This document shows positions 53,381 through 62,706 of a stretch of 64,000 nt of DNA, piece after piece (positions within the stretch are counted from its first letter, which is position 1; each line of letters begins with the position of its first letter). The stretch is taken from contig NC_017025.1 in assembly GCF_000455605.1 (NCBI RefSeq), positions 1,054,001 to 1,118,000 of the forward strand. Reading direction: 5' to 3'. This DNA comes from Flavobacterium indicum GPTSA100-9 = DSM 17447 (GTDB lineage: Bacteria; Bacteroidota; Bacteroidia; Flavobacteriales; Flavobacteriaceae). The position numbers and the translations under genes were made by a program. The notes beneath the pieces were generated by a model. It saw nothing but the letters and a program-made list of their open reading frames with translations, ran no database searches and had not been told where the DNA came from.

Positions 53381-53531
53381 AGAAAGAACAAAAGAGAGGA
53401 GTAAGGTTTACGATAACCGCAGGAACTTTAGATTCCGTCAACAGTGATAATCCCCTCTCTTTTCTACTTATATTTCGAACAGTTCTGTGAGATTTAATCT
53501 CGATTTTAAGGTGATGAAACACAAGTAGTTT
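53381..53531 (+). ncRNA. Putative bridge RNA of type A IS110 (copy 3)
   Basis: Same leader and guide candidates as copies 1 and 2. Confidence 0.6.
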
Positions 53532-53554
53532 GTCCTTTCTCAAAACATTTTCTT

Positions 53555-54529
53555 ATGAGTAAAGATAAAAAAACATTTGGTATTGACATCAGTAAAGACA
53601 CATTTGATGTTGTAGATTGTTCTGGTAATTATTATCAATTCTCTAACAATTTAAAAGACTTTTTAAAGTTTTTGAAATTGTTGGATGCCACTTCACATTG
53701 TGTGATGGAAGCTACGGGTTATTATCATTATCAATTGGCATATTTTTTAGTAGATCATCATATTGCTGTGTCGGTAGAAAATCCGTTATCGATAAAGCGC
53801 TTTATTCAAATGAAGCTGAGTAGAGTAAAGACAGATAAATCAGATGCTAAGATGATTTGTTTGTATGGTCAGCAACAAGAGCTTTCCTTATGGTTTGGTT
53901 ATTCAAAATACCAGACGCAATGTTTACAGATGTTACGATTATTAGATACTTATACTAAGCAAAGTGCTGCTTTAAAGAATAAAATACAAGCAGAGGGGGT
54001 ATTGGGTAATCCTTGTAAAATAGTGGTTAGTTCTTTGAAGAAGAGTCTAAAACATTTACAAAAAGAGATTGGTTTACTAGAAGCAGAGTTGTTGGTTTTG
54101 GTCAAATCAGAACAACAAGAGATGTTGACTAAAGTTGAGAGTATTCCAGGTATTGGTCGTAAGACTGCAATGATGCTATTAGTTTTAACAGATGGATTTA
54201 AACGCTTTGAGGATAGTTCTCAATTGTGTTCATTTTGTGGGTTAACACCAGTGATTAGGCAATCAGGAAGTAGTATAAAAGGTAAGGTTAGGATAAGTAA
54301 AGTGGGTAATTCCAAGCTAAGAAATTTATTATTTATGTGTAGTTTTACGGCTTGTAAATGTAACAAAGCATGTAGAGAACTTTATGAGCGCATAGTTAAC
54401 AAAGGTAAAAGCAAGAAATTGGCCTTAATAGCAGTATGCAATAAGCTTTTAAAACAAGCCTTTGCTATTGCAAAATCTGGAGTAGAGTACAATGAAAACT
54501 ACAGAAGTAAACTAATAGTTAAAAACTAA
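53555..54529 (+). CDS. IS110-family transposase/recombinase, type A, copy 3
   Basis: 324 residues, identical to the other two copies. All DEDD and Ser motifs are intact. Confidence 0.93.
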   Translation: MSKDKKTFGIDISKDTFDVVDCSGNYYQFSNNLKDFLKFLKLLDATSHCVMEATGYYHYQLAYFLVDHHIAVSVENPLSIKRFIQMKLSRVKTDKSDAKMICLYGQQQELSLWFGYSKYQTQCLQMLRLLDTYTKQSAALKNKIQAEGVLGNPCKIVVSSLKKSLKHLQKEIGLLEAELLVLVKSEQQEMLTKVESIPGIGRKTAMMLLVLTDGFKRFEDSSQLCSFCGLTPVIRQSGSSIKGKVRISKVGNSKLRNLLFMCSFTACKCNKACRELYERIVNKGKSKKLALIAVCNKLLKQAFAIAKSGVEYNENYRSKLIVKN

Positions 54530-54569
54530 AATTAAATCATTTTTTATTTGTTTTTAAGCACAGTTCTTT

Positions 54570-54576
54570 GTTGGCA
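54570..54576 (-). repeat. R'' box of the attC split by type A IS110 copy 3
   Basis: GTTGGCA; the complement TACTGCCAAC matches the GTTGGCAGTA start at 55,330-55,339. Confidence 0.85.
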
Positions 54577-54580
54577 GTAG

Positions 54581-55312
54581 TTATTTTTTTATGATTATTG
54601 GTTTTAGTTTGTAATTTTTCGGCAAGTTTATAAAATCTTTTTCAGTTAATATGTATTCATCTTTAAAATCCTCACTAAAATTTATTCTATATCTAATTCT
54701 TGAATATGAAAAGCCAATTTCTCCATATTTTGAATTTTCGGGTGTTAAGGTTTCGCTTGACGTATTCAAATCGTCAAGTTCGATACTTCTTTTAATTTCT
54801 TCATTCAGCTTTGCAAATTCAAAATTATCAGGAGCTAAACCTCCTAAATAAGTTGTCATTTCGCCAAATTCATTTCGTTCAGTTTTTGCTATATTTTTAA
54901 CTAATTGTTCTATAACAATATATTTTTGACCATTAAGCTCTGCAATTCTAACCATTAAGCTTTCCTCAAGTACAATTTTAGGCTGAACATTAATCTCAAT
55001 TTGGTTTGTAACATATTTTTTTCCGTTAAATTCAAATTCAAATGGACCAACTTTATTTAAACCAACTTTATTAAATACTATTACTCTTTCAAAATCATCA
55101 GATTGCATACCGTGAACAGAAGTCGAACGTGTCAATTCTATTTCGGAACCTAATTTTTCTTGTATGTTGTCTTTTAAAAAATCAATATTTATTGAAAACA
55201 GAACACTTTCTCCAACTCTTGGTTCTGGATTGTCAATTTCTATTTTTAGATTGTTCTGACAAAATGCGTTAAGATTAAAAATAATAAATATTAAAAACGT
55301 AAATTTCTTCAT
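54581..55312 (-). CDS. Exported beta-sandwich protein, BatD-like
   Basis: 243 residues with a signal peptide (MKKFTFLIFIIFNLNAFC). Strands in the order NLKIEIDNPEPRVGESVLFS, GPFEFEFNGKKYVTNQIEI resemble the first Ig-like domain of BatD, without the membrane tail. Cassette ends match over nine bases (ACTGCCAAC / GTTGGCAGT). Confidence 0.68.
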   Translation of the reverse strand: MKKFTFLIFIIFNLNAFCQNNLKIEIDNPEPRVGESVLFSINIDFLKDNIQEKLGSEIELTRSTSVHGMQSDDFERVIVFNKVGLNKVGPFEFEFNGKKYVTNQIEINVQPKIVLEESLMVRIAELNGQKYIVIEQLVKNIAKTERNEFGEMTTYLGGLAPDNFEFAKLNEEIKRSIELDDLNTSSETLTPENSKYGEIGFSYSRIRYRINFSEDFKDEYILTEKDFINLPKNYKLKPIIIKK

Positions 55313-55332
55313 TTTCGGGATTTTATAATTAC

Positions 55333-55464
55333 TGCCAACGTTCCGGCGCTTGGCGAGGTTGCGAGCTTCGGGACCGATTATTTTCTGTTAAAGATAAAAT
55401 TTCTTGCGAGAAATAAATGTGTATTTACTACAAAATTCGCAATCTTGCCAAACGCTTGTTACCA
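55333..55464 (-). repeat. attC site (132 bp, main type)
   Basis: TGCCAAC (55333-55339) and GTTACCA (55458-55464). The arm end is AAACGCTTG rather than AAACGCCTG. Confidence 0.93.
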
Positions 55465-55468
55465 GCAG

Positions 55469-55999
55469 TTATTTTTGTTTAGCTTTTCTTTTCTCTTTGA
55501 TTATTTTTTTTCTTTCACTTACTGATTTTAAGTCAAAAATTGGTTTCCATTCAATATTAGCGTCGCTTTTTAACCATTCGTTATATTTTGCTTGAAACTT
55601 TTCAATTCCGTCACTCTTTATAAAATCTACATAATATTCTATGAAGTTCATATTCTTTTCGCAAAATGTAGCTAAACAATTTTGTATTCCAGTGATTTGC
55701 GCATAAGGCATTCCTTCAATTCTGTCGGCTAAGATTATTGCAATTTCACCTTTAGTTAAGTTTCGGCCAACACATTCCGACTTCACATTAGTTTCGGTTT
55801 TGTCAGTAAAAAATTCAGATAATTTCGGCAATAATTTCCAGCCATATCCAATAATTTTTTTTCCTTCGTTCGTATTGATGATTTCTTTCGAGTTTTCGAT
55901 TTTTGCAATTTCATTCAGCAATGAATCAATTTCTACATTGGTTTGTGATAAACCAAAGTTGAAAGTAAAAATTAATATTATTAGATGCAGTTTTTTCAT
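55469..55999 (-). CDS. Exported cassette protein of unknown function (copy 1 of 2)
   Basis: 176 residues. Signal peptide (MKKLHLIILIFTFNFGLSQ), then a mostly helical acidic domain (GKKIIGYGWKLLPKLSEFFT; GEIAIILADRIEGMPYAQIT) with a very basic tail (KKIIKEKRKAKQK). No domain is recognised. Identical to 58922-59452. Cassette ends match over nine bases (GCTGGTAAC / GTTACCAGC). Confidence 0.75.
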   Translation of the reverse strand: MKKLHLIILIFTFNFGLSQTNVEIDSLLNEIAKIENSKEIINTNEGKKIIGYGWKLLPKLSEFFTDKTETNVKSECVGRNLTKGEIAIILADRIEGMPYAQITGIQNCLATFCEKNMNFIEYYVDFIKSDGIEKFQAKYNEWLKSDANIEWKPIFDLKSVSERKKIIKEKRKAKQK

Positions 56000-56005
56000 A
56001 ATTGC

Positions 56006-56137
56006 TGGTAACGTTCCGGCGCTTGGCGAGGTTGCGGACTTCGGAACCGAATATTTTCTATCAAAAATAAAATTTCTTGCGAAATGTAAACGTGAATTTA
56101 CTACAAAATTCGCAATCTTGCCAAACGCCTGTTGTGC
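56006..56137 (-). repeat. attC site (132 bp, main type)
   Basis: TGGTAAC (56006-56012) and GTTGTGC (56131-56137). Confidence 0.93.
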
Positions 56138-56146
56138 GACGTTTTT

Positions 56147-56716
56147 TTATTTAAATTGTTGCATATCTGTAAATTCATTACCATCATAATCAAATTTATA
56201 GATTCGATTTTCCCAATCTTTAGCAATTATATATTTTTCGGTAATTTCCAAGTTGTCTTTTTCGTTCATATTTGTAAATATATCTGCGCCACTTTTTTGC
56301 CAAAGAATTTCACCCTCATTATTTAATTTCGTGATTTCTATTTCTCCGTGAACTATATAGAAATCTTCTTTCTTAAAAATTTCAAAGCAAGTTATTTCAT
56401 CTGCTACCGTTTTCCATAATAGTTTTAACTCTGGTTTTGACAAACAAAAAATTGTATTTGAACAGCAAATTAAAATTCTATTTTCTTCAATTATTGTTGA
56501 ATTCTTGTTAACTGTTGTTGCTCCACAATCTGAACCGACTATCGCGCTATATTTGATATTCCCGTTTTCATATAATTTAATTCCAATTTGAGTAGTTAAT
56601 TGATTTTCAGTTTCATTAAAATATTCAAAATTGTATGTATTTAAGTTGTCAGTCGAACCGCTTCTATAAGTTTCGTCCAAATATATTTCGATTTGATATT
56701 TTTCGAGAAATTCCAT
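56147..56716 (-). CDS. Cassette protein of unknown function, propeller-like
   Basis: 189 residues, soluble. Strand repeats (RILICCSNTIFCLSKPELKL, DFYIVHGEIEITKLNNEGEI, KYIIAKDWENRIYKFDYDG) look like three small propeller blades. Its plan resembles the gene at 34,110, so both may belong to one broad family common in cassettes. Ends match over eight bases (CGCACAAC / GTTGTGCG). Confidence 0.65.
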   Translation of the reverse strand: MEFLEKYQIEIYLDETYRSGSTDNLNTYNFEYFNETENQLTTQIGIKLYENGNIKYSAIVGSDCGATTVNKNSTIIEENRILICCSNTIFCLSKPELKLLWKTVADEITCFEIFKKEDFYIVHGEIEITKLNNEGEILWQKSGADIFTNMNEKDNLEITEKYIIAKDWENRIYKFDYDGNEFTDMQQFK

Positions 56717-56751
56717 TTTTGTTTATTTACGTTTCGCTCGGCTAAAATGAC

Positions 56752-56883
56752 GCACAACGTTCCGGCGCTTGGCGAGGTTGCGAAGTTCGGAACCGATTAT
56801 TTTCTGTTAAAGATAAAATTTCTTGCGAGAAATAAACGTGAATTTACTACAAAATTCGCAATCTTGCCAAACGCCTGTTAACT
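56752..56883 (-). repeat. attC site (132 bp, main type), followed by the triplicated cassette
   Basis: GCACAAC (56752-56758) and GTTAACT (56877-56883). The body is also found at 58,210 and 61,130, each followed by a copy of the same 450-bp cassette. Confidence 0.93.
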
Positions 56884-56890
56884 GCTGGCT

Positions 56891-57284
56891 TTATAATTCG
56901 GCTCTAATTTTTTCTTTTTCAAGCCAAATAATTAATTCCTTTCTGATGTCATTTTTTTCAGAGATAAGCATTTCGGTATTATTTGGTAGCGACCATTTAT
57001 TTAAAGAATCAAAATAAATAAGTATGTCGAATTGACTCACTCCAGAAATTTCGAATTCAATTTCACATAATCTTTCTTTTTCAACGTAATAAATTGTTCC
57101 AGATCGTCCATCTGGCTTAATAATGAAGCCTTCTTTTTTTGAGAATTTCTGTGACTTTATTTTTTTTCCACCGTTGAACTTTCCATTCGTCTATATGCTT
57201 TTGTGGAATATGAGTTACATATAGATTTTCTGAAATTTTTGTTTCAGTCCAACCTTCAGGAAGTTTATGATTTTCGTTATCCAT
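56891..57284 (-). pseudogene. Frameshifted small cassette gene, copy 1 of 3
   Basis: The ATG at 57284 opens a frame reading MDNENHKLPEGWTETKISEN that ends after about 56 codons. Shifting frame at the A7 run (plus-strand T7 near 57,133-57,139) continues with GFIIKPDGRSGTIYYVEKER to a stop at 56891, for about 130 residues in all. Either run (A8 or A7) losing one base would restore the gene. The same lesion is in all three copies. Function unknown. Cassette ends match over nine bases (GCAGTTAAC / GTTAACTGC). Confidence 0.7.
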
Positions 57285-57327
57285 ATTTAATAATTCGATT
57301 GGTTTAAGCGCAAAGATTGTAGCTTGC

Positions 57328-57460
57328 AGTTAACGTTTTGCGGCTACAAGTAGTGGCGAAAACCATTACCAAGCCATAACAAATATAAACTTATTTTAGA
57401 AAATTCGGAGAATTTTCGGAATATTCCTGAACTAGCCATTACTTGTAACCGCTGTTATGT
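57328..57460 (-). repeat. attC site (133 bp, GCGGCTACAAG type)
   Basis: AGTTAAC (57328-57334) and GTTATGT (57454-57460) frame arms GCGGCTACAAGTAGTGGC / GCCATTACTTGTAACCGC, a body like the one at 28,164. Confidence 0.9.
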
Positions 57461-57473
57461 GCTGCTTTTATTA

Positions 57474-58184
57474 TCATTTATAATAATAATACCAATTACT
57501 TTCATAATTTTTATCAAAGTTTTCTTTACTATCTAAGAGAATATTGAACTTTTCTCTTTTGAAATACCCAAACTCATTATAAGTTTCTAATATATCAAAA
57601 TATTTGTCAGCCCAAACTTTTATAGTTTCACTGTTTTCGTAACTTTTGACTTGTTCGTCTGTGTATAAAAAGAAAGTAGTTCCTGAAAAGCATTTTGAAA
57701 TTTCCCAAAGGTCTTCACAATTTAATTCTGCCTTAAGTTGCTCAATTTGGTCTTGTGTAATGTTTTGATTTGCTTCATTTTTTGCAATCGGCTCAAATGC
57801 ACTAAAATAGACTAATATTTTGTCCGTTTGATATTTACTTTTTTCGGATTTAGTCCATAAATCAAAAAGTCTTTTATTTTTAATAAGACCTTGCTCGTTA
57901 ATTGACTGCTTGAATTTATCCGCAATTAACTTCTGTTTCTTGCTGTCAAAATTCACATGACCATTGTTTTCGTTGAAGCTTTGCTTTTCGTGATAATGTT
58001 CAAAATAAATTCCAATTCTTGGTCTTGTCCCTCTATCAATTGTGTCATACACAATATTGATTGTCCTAACTCCAAATGTTTTATCAATAAAGTCAGCAAG
58101 AGGTTTGAATTCTGGATTCAAATTCTCTTTTCCAAGCATAATTTGTTTCGTTTGTCTATATTCTTTGTCAGAAGGACTTATCAT
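57474..58184 (-). CDS. Cassette protein of unknown function
   Basis: 236 residues, soluble and acidic, with no signal. It has a mixed alpha/beta start (EYRQTKQIMLGKENLNPEFK) and an aromatic end (NFDKNYESNWYYYYK). No family is recognised. Ends match over ten bases (AGCACATAAC / GTTATGTGCT). Confidence 0.7.
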   Translation of the reverse strand: MISPSDKEYRQTKQIMLGKENLNPEFKPLADFIDKTFGVRTINIVYDTIDRGTRPRIGIYFEHYHEKQSFNENNGHVNFDSKKQKLIADKFKQSINEQGLIKNKRLFDLWTKSEKSKYQTDKILVYFSAFEPIAKNEANQNITQDQIEQLKAELNCEDLWEISKCFSGTTFFLYTDEQVKSYENSETIKVWADKYFDILETYNEFGYFKREKFNILLDSKENFDKNYESNWYYYYK

Positions 58185-58209
58185 TTTGTTTCTGTCGTTT
58201 TAAAGTAGC

Positions 58210-58341
58210 ACATAACGTTCCGGCGCTTGGCGAGGTTGCGAAGTTCGGAACCGATTATTTTCTGTTAAAGATAAAATTTCTTGCGAGAAATAAACGTGAA
58301 TTTACTACAAAATTCGCAATCTTGCCAAACGCCTGTTAACT
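58210..58341 (-). repeat. attC site (132 bp, main type)
   Basis: ACATAAC (58210-58216) and GTTAACT (58335-58341). Confidence 0.93.
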
Positions 58342-58348
58342 GCTGGCT

Positions 58349-58742
58349 TTATAATTCGGCTCTAATTTTTTCTTTTTCAAGCCAAATAATTAATTCCTTT
58401 CTGATGTCATTTTTTTCAGAGATAAGCATTTCGGTATTATTTGGTAGCGACCATTTATTTAAAGAATCAAAATAAATAAGTATGTCGAATTGACTCACTC
58501 CAGAAATTTCGAATTCAATTTCACATAATCTTTCTTTTTCAACGTAATAAATTGTTCCAGATCGTCCATCTGGCTTAATAATGAAGCCTTCTTTTTTTGA
58601 GAATTTCTGTGACTTTATTTTTTTTCCACCGTTGAACTTTCCATTCGTCTATATGCTTTTGTGGAATATGAGTTACATATAGATTTTCTGAAATTTTTGT
58701 TTCAGTCCAACCTTCAGGAAGTTTATGATTTTCGTTATCCAT
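58349..58742 (-). pseudogene. Frameshifted small cassette gene, copy 2 of 3
   Basis: Identical to the copies at 56891 and 61269, including the A8/A7 frameshift. Confidence 0.7.
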
Positions 58743-58785
58743 ATTTAATAATTCGATTGGTTTAAGCGCAAAGATTGTAGCTTGC

Positions 58786-58917
58786 AGTTAACGTTCCGGC
58801 GCTTGGCGAGGTTGCGAGCTTCGGGACCGATTATTTTCTGTTAAAGATAAAATTTCTTGCGAGAAATAAATGTGTATTTACTACAAAATTCGCAATCTTG
58901 CCAAACGCTTGTTACCA
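58786..58917 (-). repeat. attC site (132 bp, main type)
   Basis: AGTTAAC (58786-58792) and GTTACCA (58911-58917). Confidence 0.93.
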
Positions 58918-58921
58918 GCAG

Positions 58922-59452
58922 TTATTTTTGTTTAGCTTTTCTTTTCTCTTTGATTATTTTTTTTCTTTCACTTACTGATTTTAAGTCAAAAATTGGTTTC
59001 CATTCAATATTAGCGTCGCTTTTTAACCATTCGTTATATTTTGCTTGAAACTTTTCAATTCCGTCACTCTTTATAAAATCTACATAATATTCTATGAAGT
59101 TCATATTCTTTTCGCAAAATGTAGCTAAACAATTTTGTATTCCAGTGATTTGCGCATAAGGCATTCCTTCAATTCTGTCGGCTAAGATTATTGCAATTTC
59201 ACCTTTAGTTAAGTTTCGGCCAACACATTCCGACTTCACATTAGTTTCGGTTTTGTCAGTAAAAAATTCAGATAATTTCGGCAATAATTTCCAGCCATAT
59301 CCAATAATTTTTTTTCCTTCGTTCGTATTGATGATTTCTTTCGAGTTTTCGATTTTTGCAATTTCATTCAGCAATGAATCAATTTCTACATTGGTTTGTG
59401 ATAAACCAAAGTTGAAAGTAAAAATTAATATTATTAGATGCAGTTTTTTCAT
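58922..59452 (-). CDS. Exported cassette protein of unknown function (copy 2 of 2)
   Basis: 176 residues, identical to 55469-55999 in protein and DNA, with the same cassette ends, but followed upstream by a different attC body. The cassette was therefore copied as a unit by integron activity and not with its neighbours. Confidence 0.75.
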   Translation of the reverse strand: MKKLHLIILIFTFNFGLSQTNVEIDSLLNEIAKIENSKEIINTNEGKKIIGYGWKLLPKLSEFFTDKTETNVKSECVGRNLTKGEIAIILADRIEGMPYAQITGIQNCLATFCEKNMNFIEYYVDFIKSDGIEKFQAKYNEWLKSDANIEWKPIFDLKSVSERKKIIKEKRKAKQK

Positions 59453-59458
59453 AATTGC

Positions 59459-59591
59459 TGGTAACGTTTTGCGGCTTGGCGTAGTGGCGGATTTTTAGCA
59501 CAAAAGTTCAATCGAAGAACTGCACTTGAACCTACCACAAAACTGTCATACGAAGCACTGAACCCGCCATTACGCCAAATCGCTGTTAGCA
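59459..59591 (-). repeat. attC site (133 bp, GCGTAGTGGCGG type)
   Basis: TGGTAAC (59459-59465) and GTTAGCA (59585-59591) frame arms TTTTGCGGCTTGGCGTAGTGGCGG / CCGCCATTACGCCAAATCGC. Confidence 0.9.
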
Positions 59592-59615
59592 CCAGTTGTT
59601 CTTTTTCTGTCGTCA

Positions 59616-61103
59616 TTACATCATTGTTATTAGGTCAACTGTCCGTTTAATTTTTTCTTGGTGTTTGAAAATAATTGTCAAGTCATTTCGGTATTCGTCT
59701 TTAAATGCTAAAATACTTTTACCCTTTACAAACTCTTGAAGGAAGCCTTGTCCTTGTTCACTTTTCATAAGGTTTTCAAAAATCTTGTCCATTGTCCACG
59801 ATTTCTTGATTTCAAATCCTGCTTTTTCTGCTGTCTCTTTAAGTTCTCCTTTACTTGTGATTTCGGGTATAGCGTTAATGTCATTTACGCTGTCAAAAAT
59901 CCCTAATTCTGAAATTTTCTTTACGCTGTCTAACTCGTTAATACCGAAACTTCTTGTTTTGTAAGAACTGTCACCATTCCAAAATTTTCTATAAGAATAA
60001 ACAGTTGCAAAGTCGAAGAAGTGAAGTCTTTCTCCTGCGTTAATTTGTTTGAGTTTTTTTTCTAAACCGTTTGTTGTTTCAAGTTTGTATTCGTTTTGTA
60101 GTTCTTCTATTTTGTAGTTTTTATAATCTTTCCAAAACTCAACGTCTTTTCGCATTTCACGCAGAAATTTATTTGCTTTCTTAATCAGAGGCTCAAATGA
60201 GTTTGGAACTATTTCAAAAGAATAGACACTTAAAATTTTGCAAAGCAATTCAGCTTCTTTGTCTTCTGCTATCCAAAATTCTCTGTTAAAGTCGTCAATG
60301 CCACGTTTAAGAATAAAAAACGCTTGAATTTCAAAAATTGCTTGTTCATCAATGTTGCTGAATAATGCTTTAAAATTTTTGGTCAAAAACTTTTCAAATG
60401 TCTTTTTGAGTTCTTGCTCGCTGTATGTGTCGCTGTCCTTGCCTAAATAATACTCTTTTACAAATGCGTAAAGAGAGTTGTAGTCTTTCGCTTTGAGTTG
60501 CTCAATTACCCAACCTGAAAAGTCTGTGTAAGGCATTCCTGAAGTTACTGCGTACTCTTTTCTTAAAAGTGGATATTCAGCGTGTCCTTTTGAGCCTAAC
60601 TCAGATAAAAGTGTTTTTAATTTTGAATTGTTACTTGTAACGGTAGGCTTTGGACTATTTTGAATTGTTGAAGCGGATTGTGTTTTTTGTCTTTGGGAAG
60701 GTGGTAAAAATTGTTGTGGATATTCAAGTCCATAGTATGCTCTAAATTCGTCATATTCTTTTCTGATTGTTTGCAAATGGTCATCAAAGATTCCGTTTTC
60801 TGTTACATTCTGTTGTCTGATACTCTCAATAAGTTTTGCGTAAGAAAGGTTTGCAAGGTCTAAGTCATTATTTGCAAGTCCTTTGTCAATTGCTTTAATG
60901 TGCCAAACAATTGCGTCTATTCTGTCGGGAAATGGTAGGTCTGAAATTTTAGATTGGAATTTTTGTCGAGTTGAATTTGTCTGACCGCTTGGAGTTGAAG
61001 TGTTAGAACTTTGTTTGTTGTCAATAAAAGTCTGTTCGGATTTTTTTCTTGTCCCGAAGTAAATTAGTAGTCCAACTACTGCTATGATTATGATTACTGT
61101 CAT
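59616..61103 (-). CDS. Large membrane-anchored cassette protein of unknown function
   Basis: 495 residues, the longest single-gene cassette here. One N-terminal helix (VIIIIAVVGLLIYFGTRKK) is followed by a Ser/Thr/Gln-rich linker and a mainly helical cytoplasmic region. The C-terminal 140 residues include GELKETAEKAGFEIKKSWTM, a helix-extended loop-helix pattern like SAP or rho-N modules. No named family. Cassette ends match over nine bases (GGTGCTAAC / GTTAGCACC). Confidence 0.7.
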   Translation of the reverse strand: MTVIIIIAVVGLLIYFGTRKKSEQTFIDNKQSSNTSTPSGQTNSTRQKFQSKISDLPFPDRIDAIVWHIKAIDKGLANNDLDLANLSYAKLIESIRQQNVTENGIFDDHLQTIRKEYDEFRAYYGLEYPQQFLPPSQRQKTQSASTIQNSPKPTVTSNNSKLKTLLSELGSKGHAEYPLLRKEYAVTSGMPYTDFSGWVIEQLKAKDYNSLYAFVKEYYLGKDSDTYSEQELKKTFEKFLTKNFKALFSNIDEQAIFEIQAFFILKRGIDDFNREFWIAEDKEAELLCKILSVYSFEIVPNSFEPLIKKANKFLREMRKDVEFWKDYKNYKIEELQNEYKLETTNGLEKKLKQINAGERLHFFDFATVYSYRKFWNGDSSYKTRSFGINELDSVKKISELGIFDSVNDINAIPEITSKGELKETAEKAGFEIKKSWTMDKIFENLMKSEQGQGFLQEFVKGKSILAFKDEYRNDLTIIFKHQEKIKRTVDLITMM

Positions 61104-61129
61104 TGGTTACGGTGTCGTTTTACAATTGG

Positions 61130-61261
61130 TGCTAACGTTCCGGCGCTTGGCGAGGTTGCGAAGTTCGGAACCGATTATTTTCTGTTAAAGATAAAATTTC
61201 TTGCGAGAAATAAACGTGAATTTACTACAAAATTCGCAATCTTGCCAAACGCCTGTTAACT
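61130..61261 (-). repeat. attC site (132 bp, main type)
   Basis: TGCTAAC (61130-61136) and GTTAACT (61255-61261). Confidence 0.93.
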
Positions 61262-61268
61262 GCTGGCT

Positions 61269-61662
61269 TTATAATTCGGCTCTAATTTTTTCTTTTTCAA
61301 GCCAAATAATTAATTCCTTTCTGATGTCATTTTTTTCAGAGATAAGCATTTCGGTATTATTTGGTAGCGACCATTTATTTAAAGAATCAAAATAAATAAG
61401 TATGTCGAATTGACTCACTCCAGAAATTTCGAATTCAATTTCACATAATCTTTCTTTTTCAACGTAATAAATTGTTCCAGATCGTCCATCTGGCTTAATA
61501 ATGAAGCCTTCTTTTTTTGAGAATTTCTGTGACTTTATTTTTTTTCCACCGTTGAACTTTCCATTCGTCTATATGCTTTTGTGGAATATGAGTTACATAT
61601 AGATTTTCTGAAATTTTTGTTTCAGTCCAACCTTCAGGAAGTTTATGATTTTCGTTATCCAT
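61269..61662 (-). pseudogene. Frameshifted small cassette gene, copy 3 of 3
   Basis: Identical to copies 1 and 2, with the same frameshift. Confidence 0.7.
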
Positions 61663-61705
61663 ATTTAATAATTCGATTGGTTTAAGCGCAAAGATTGTAG
61701 CTTGC

Positions 61706-61837
61706 AGTTAACGTTCCGGCGCTTGGCGAGGTTGCGAACTTCGGAACCGATTATTTTCTGTTAAAGATAAAATTTCTTGCGAAATGTAAACGTGAATTTA
61801 CTACAAAATTCGCAATCTTGCCAAACGCTTGTTATGC
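61706..61837 (-). repeat. attC site (132 bp, main type)
   Basis: AGTTAAC (61706-61712) and GTTATGC (61831-61837). Confidence 0.93.
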
Positions 61838-61848
61838 GACGTAATAAT

Positions 61849-62520
61849 TTACCATCGGCAATTTGAACCTTCGCAATATATTCCACGACTTTTAGTTTTA
61901 ATAAATCCATCGTTACTAATTTTTATTTCAACAGATTCTTTTCGGATTGGAAATTCATGATATTTCATAAGACGCAGTTCGAAACCATTTTGCAAATTCC
62001 TGTATTGGCTTCCTCTAATATCATCATCTAATATATAACCATAAGTTCTTGCTAAAAGCATTGCTTCTTCAAGATTGTCAATTGTCCCTAAAAAATCACG
62101 AAATTCTTCTTCGGTTTTTAAGTTGCTTATTTTGCCTTTATCAATTATCACAACATAATTACAACGAAAATTTGGATGCCCACCAAAGAAAATTCCAGAG
62201 TTATAGTTTGGTCTTGGCTTTTCATTTATTCTTTTTCTTAACAAAGAATCTCCGCCTTCTTTTAAAACAGTATATGTTTCAGAATTTGAGCTTTGATGAT
62301 ACGCAACGTATTGCCAATATTGATATTTTCGATTCGGGTTAATGTTTTTTGCTAAGCTGTCAAAATAATTTTCTTTTAAACTATAATCAATTTTCTGAAA
62401 ATTCGGAGTTCCTGCTACGTCTTCAGTTTTCATTCCGACTTCTAATTTTTTTAGATTTTCACCTTCTTTTTTTTCGCACGAAATAAATAGGAGCAGAGTT
62501 AGGATGATTATATTTCTCAT
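61849..62520 (-). CDS. Cassette lipoprotein of unknown function
   Basis: 223 residues from the ATG at 62520. That start gives a lipoprotein signal (MRNIIILTLLLFISC); the frame is open further into attC, but this lies outside the cassette. The mature domain begins with a BamE-like segment (LKKLEVGMKTEDVAGTPNFQ) and ends in a basic strand region. Ends match over eight bases (CGCATAAC / GTTATGCG). Confidence 0.75.
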   Translation of the reverse strand: MRNIIILTLLLFISCEKKEGENLKKLEVGMKTEDVAGTPNFQKIDYSLKENYFDSLAKNINPNRKYQYWQYVAYHQSSNSETYTVLKEGGDSLLRKRINEKPRPNYNSGIFFGGHPNFRCNYVVIIDKGKISNLKTEEEFRDFLGTIDNLEEAMLLARTYGYILDDDIRGSQYRNLQNGFELRLMKYHEFPIRKESVEIKISNDGFIKTKSRGIYCEGSNCRW

Positions 62521-62544
62521 TTTAAACGGGTTTGAAATTATGAC

Positions 62545-62676
62545 GCATAACGTTCCGGCGCTTGGCGAAGAAGCGGATTTCGAAGCACAAAACTGTCTGT
62601 AAGCAATGCAATTGATACGAAGCACATAACTTCATATAAGCACTGAACCCGCTTTTTTGCCAAGCGCCTGTTACCT
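62545..62676 (-). repeat. attC site (132 bp, CGAAGAAGCGG type)
   Basis: GCATAAC (62545-62551) and GTTACCT (62670-62676). Same body as at 35,975; only the R' box belonging to the neighbour differs. Confidence 0.92.
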
Positions 62677-62706
62677 GCTGCCTTTTCTTCTGTGTTTTTC
62701 ATTATG

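Larger units (their letters stand above)
53346..54569 (+). mobile_element. IS110-family insertion sequence, type A, copy 3
   Basis: 1,224 bp, same ends as the others. Here the flanking R'' box is GTTGGCA instead of GTTATGT, showing that the target rule needs the AACCGC side plus GTT, not the variable box. Confidence 0.9.

Noticed and set aside
55404..61395. Short plus-strand reading frames starting near AAATAAACGTG inside the repeats (for example 55404, 56823, 58281, 58857, 61201)
   Set aside because: They translate the attC body and the antisense of cassette genes; they recur only because the repeat recurs and have no start context of their own.
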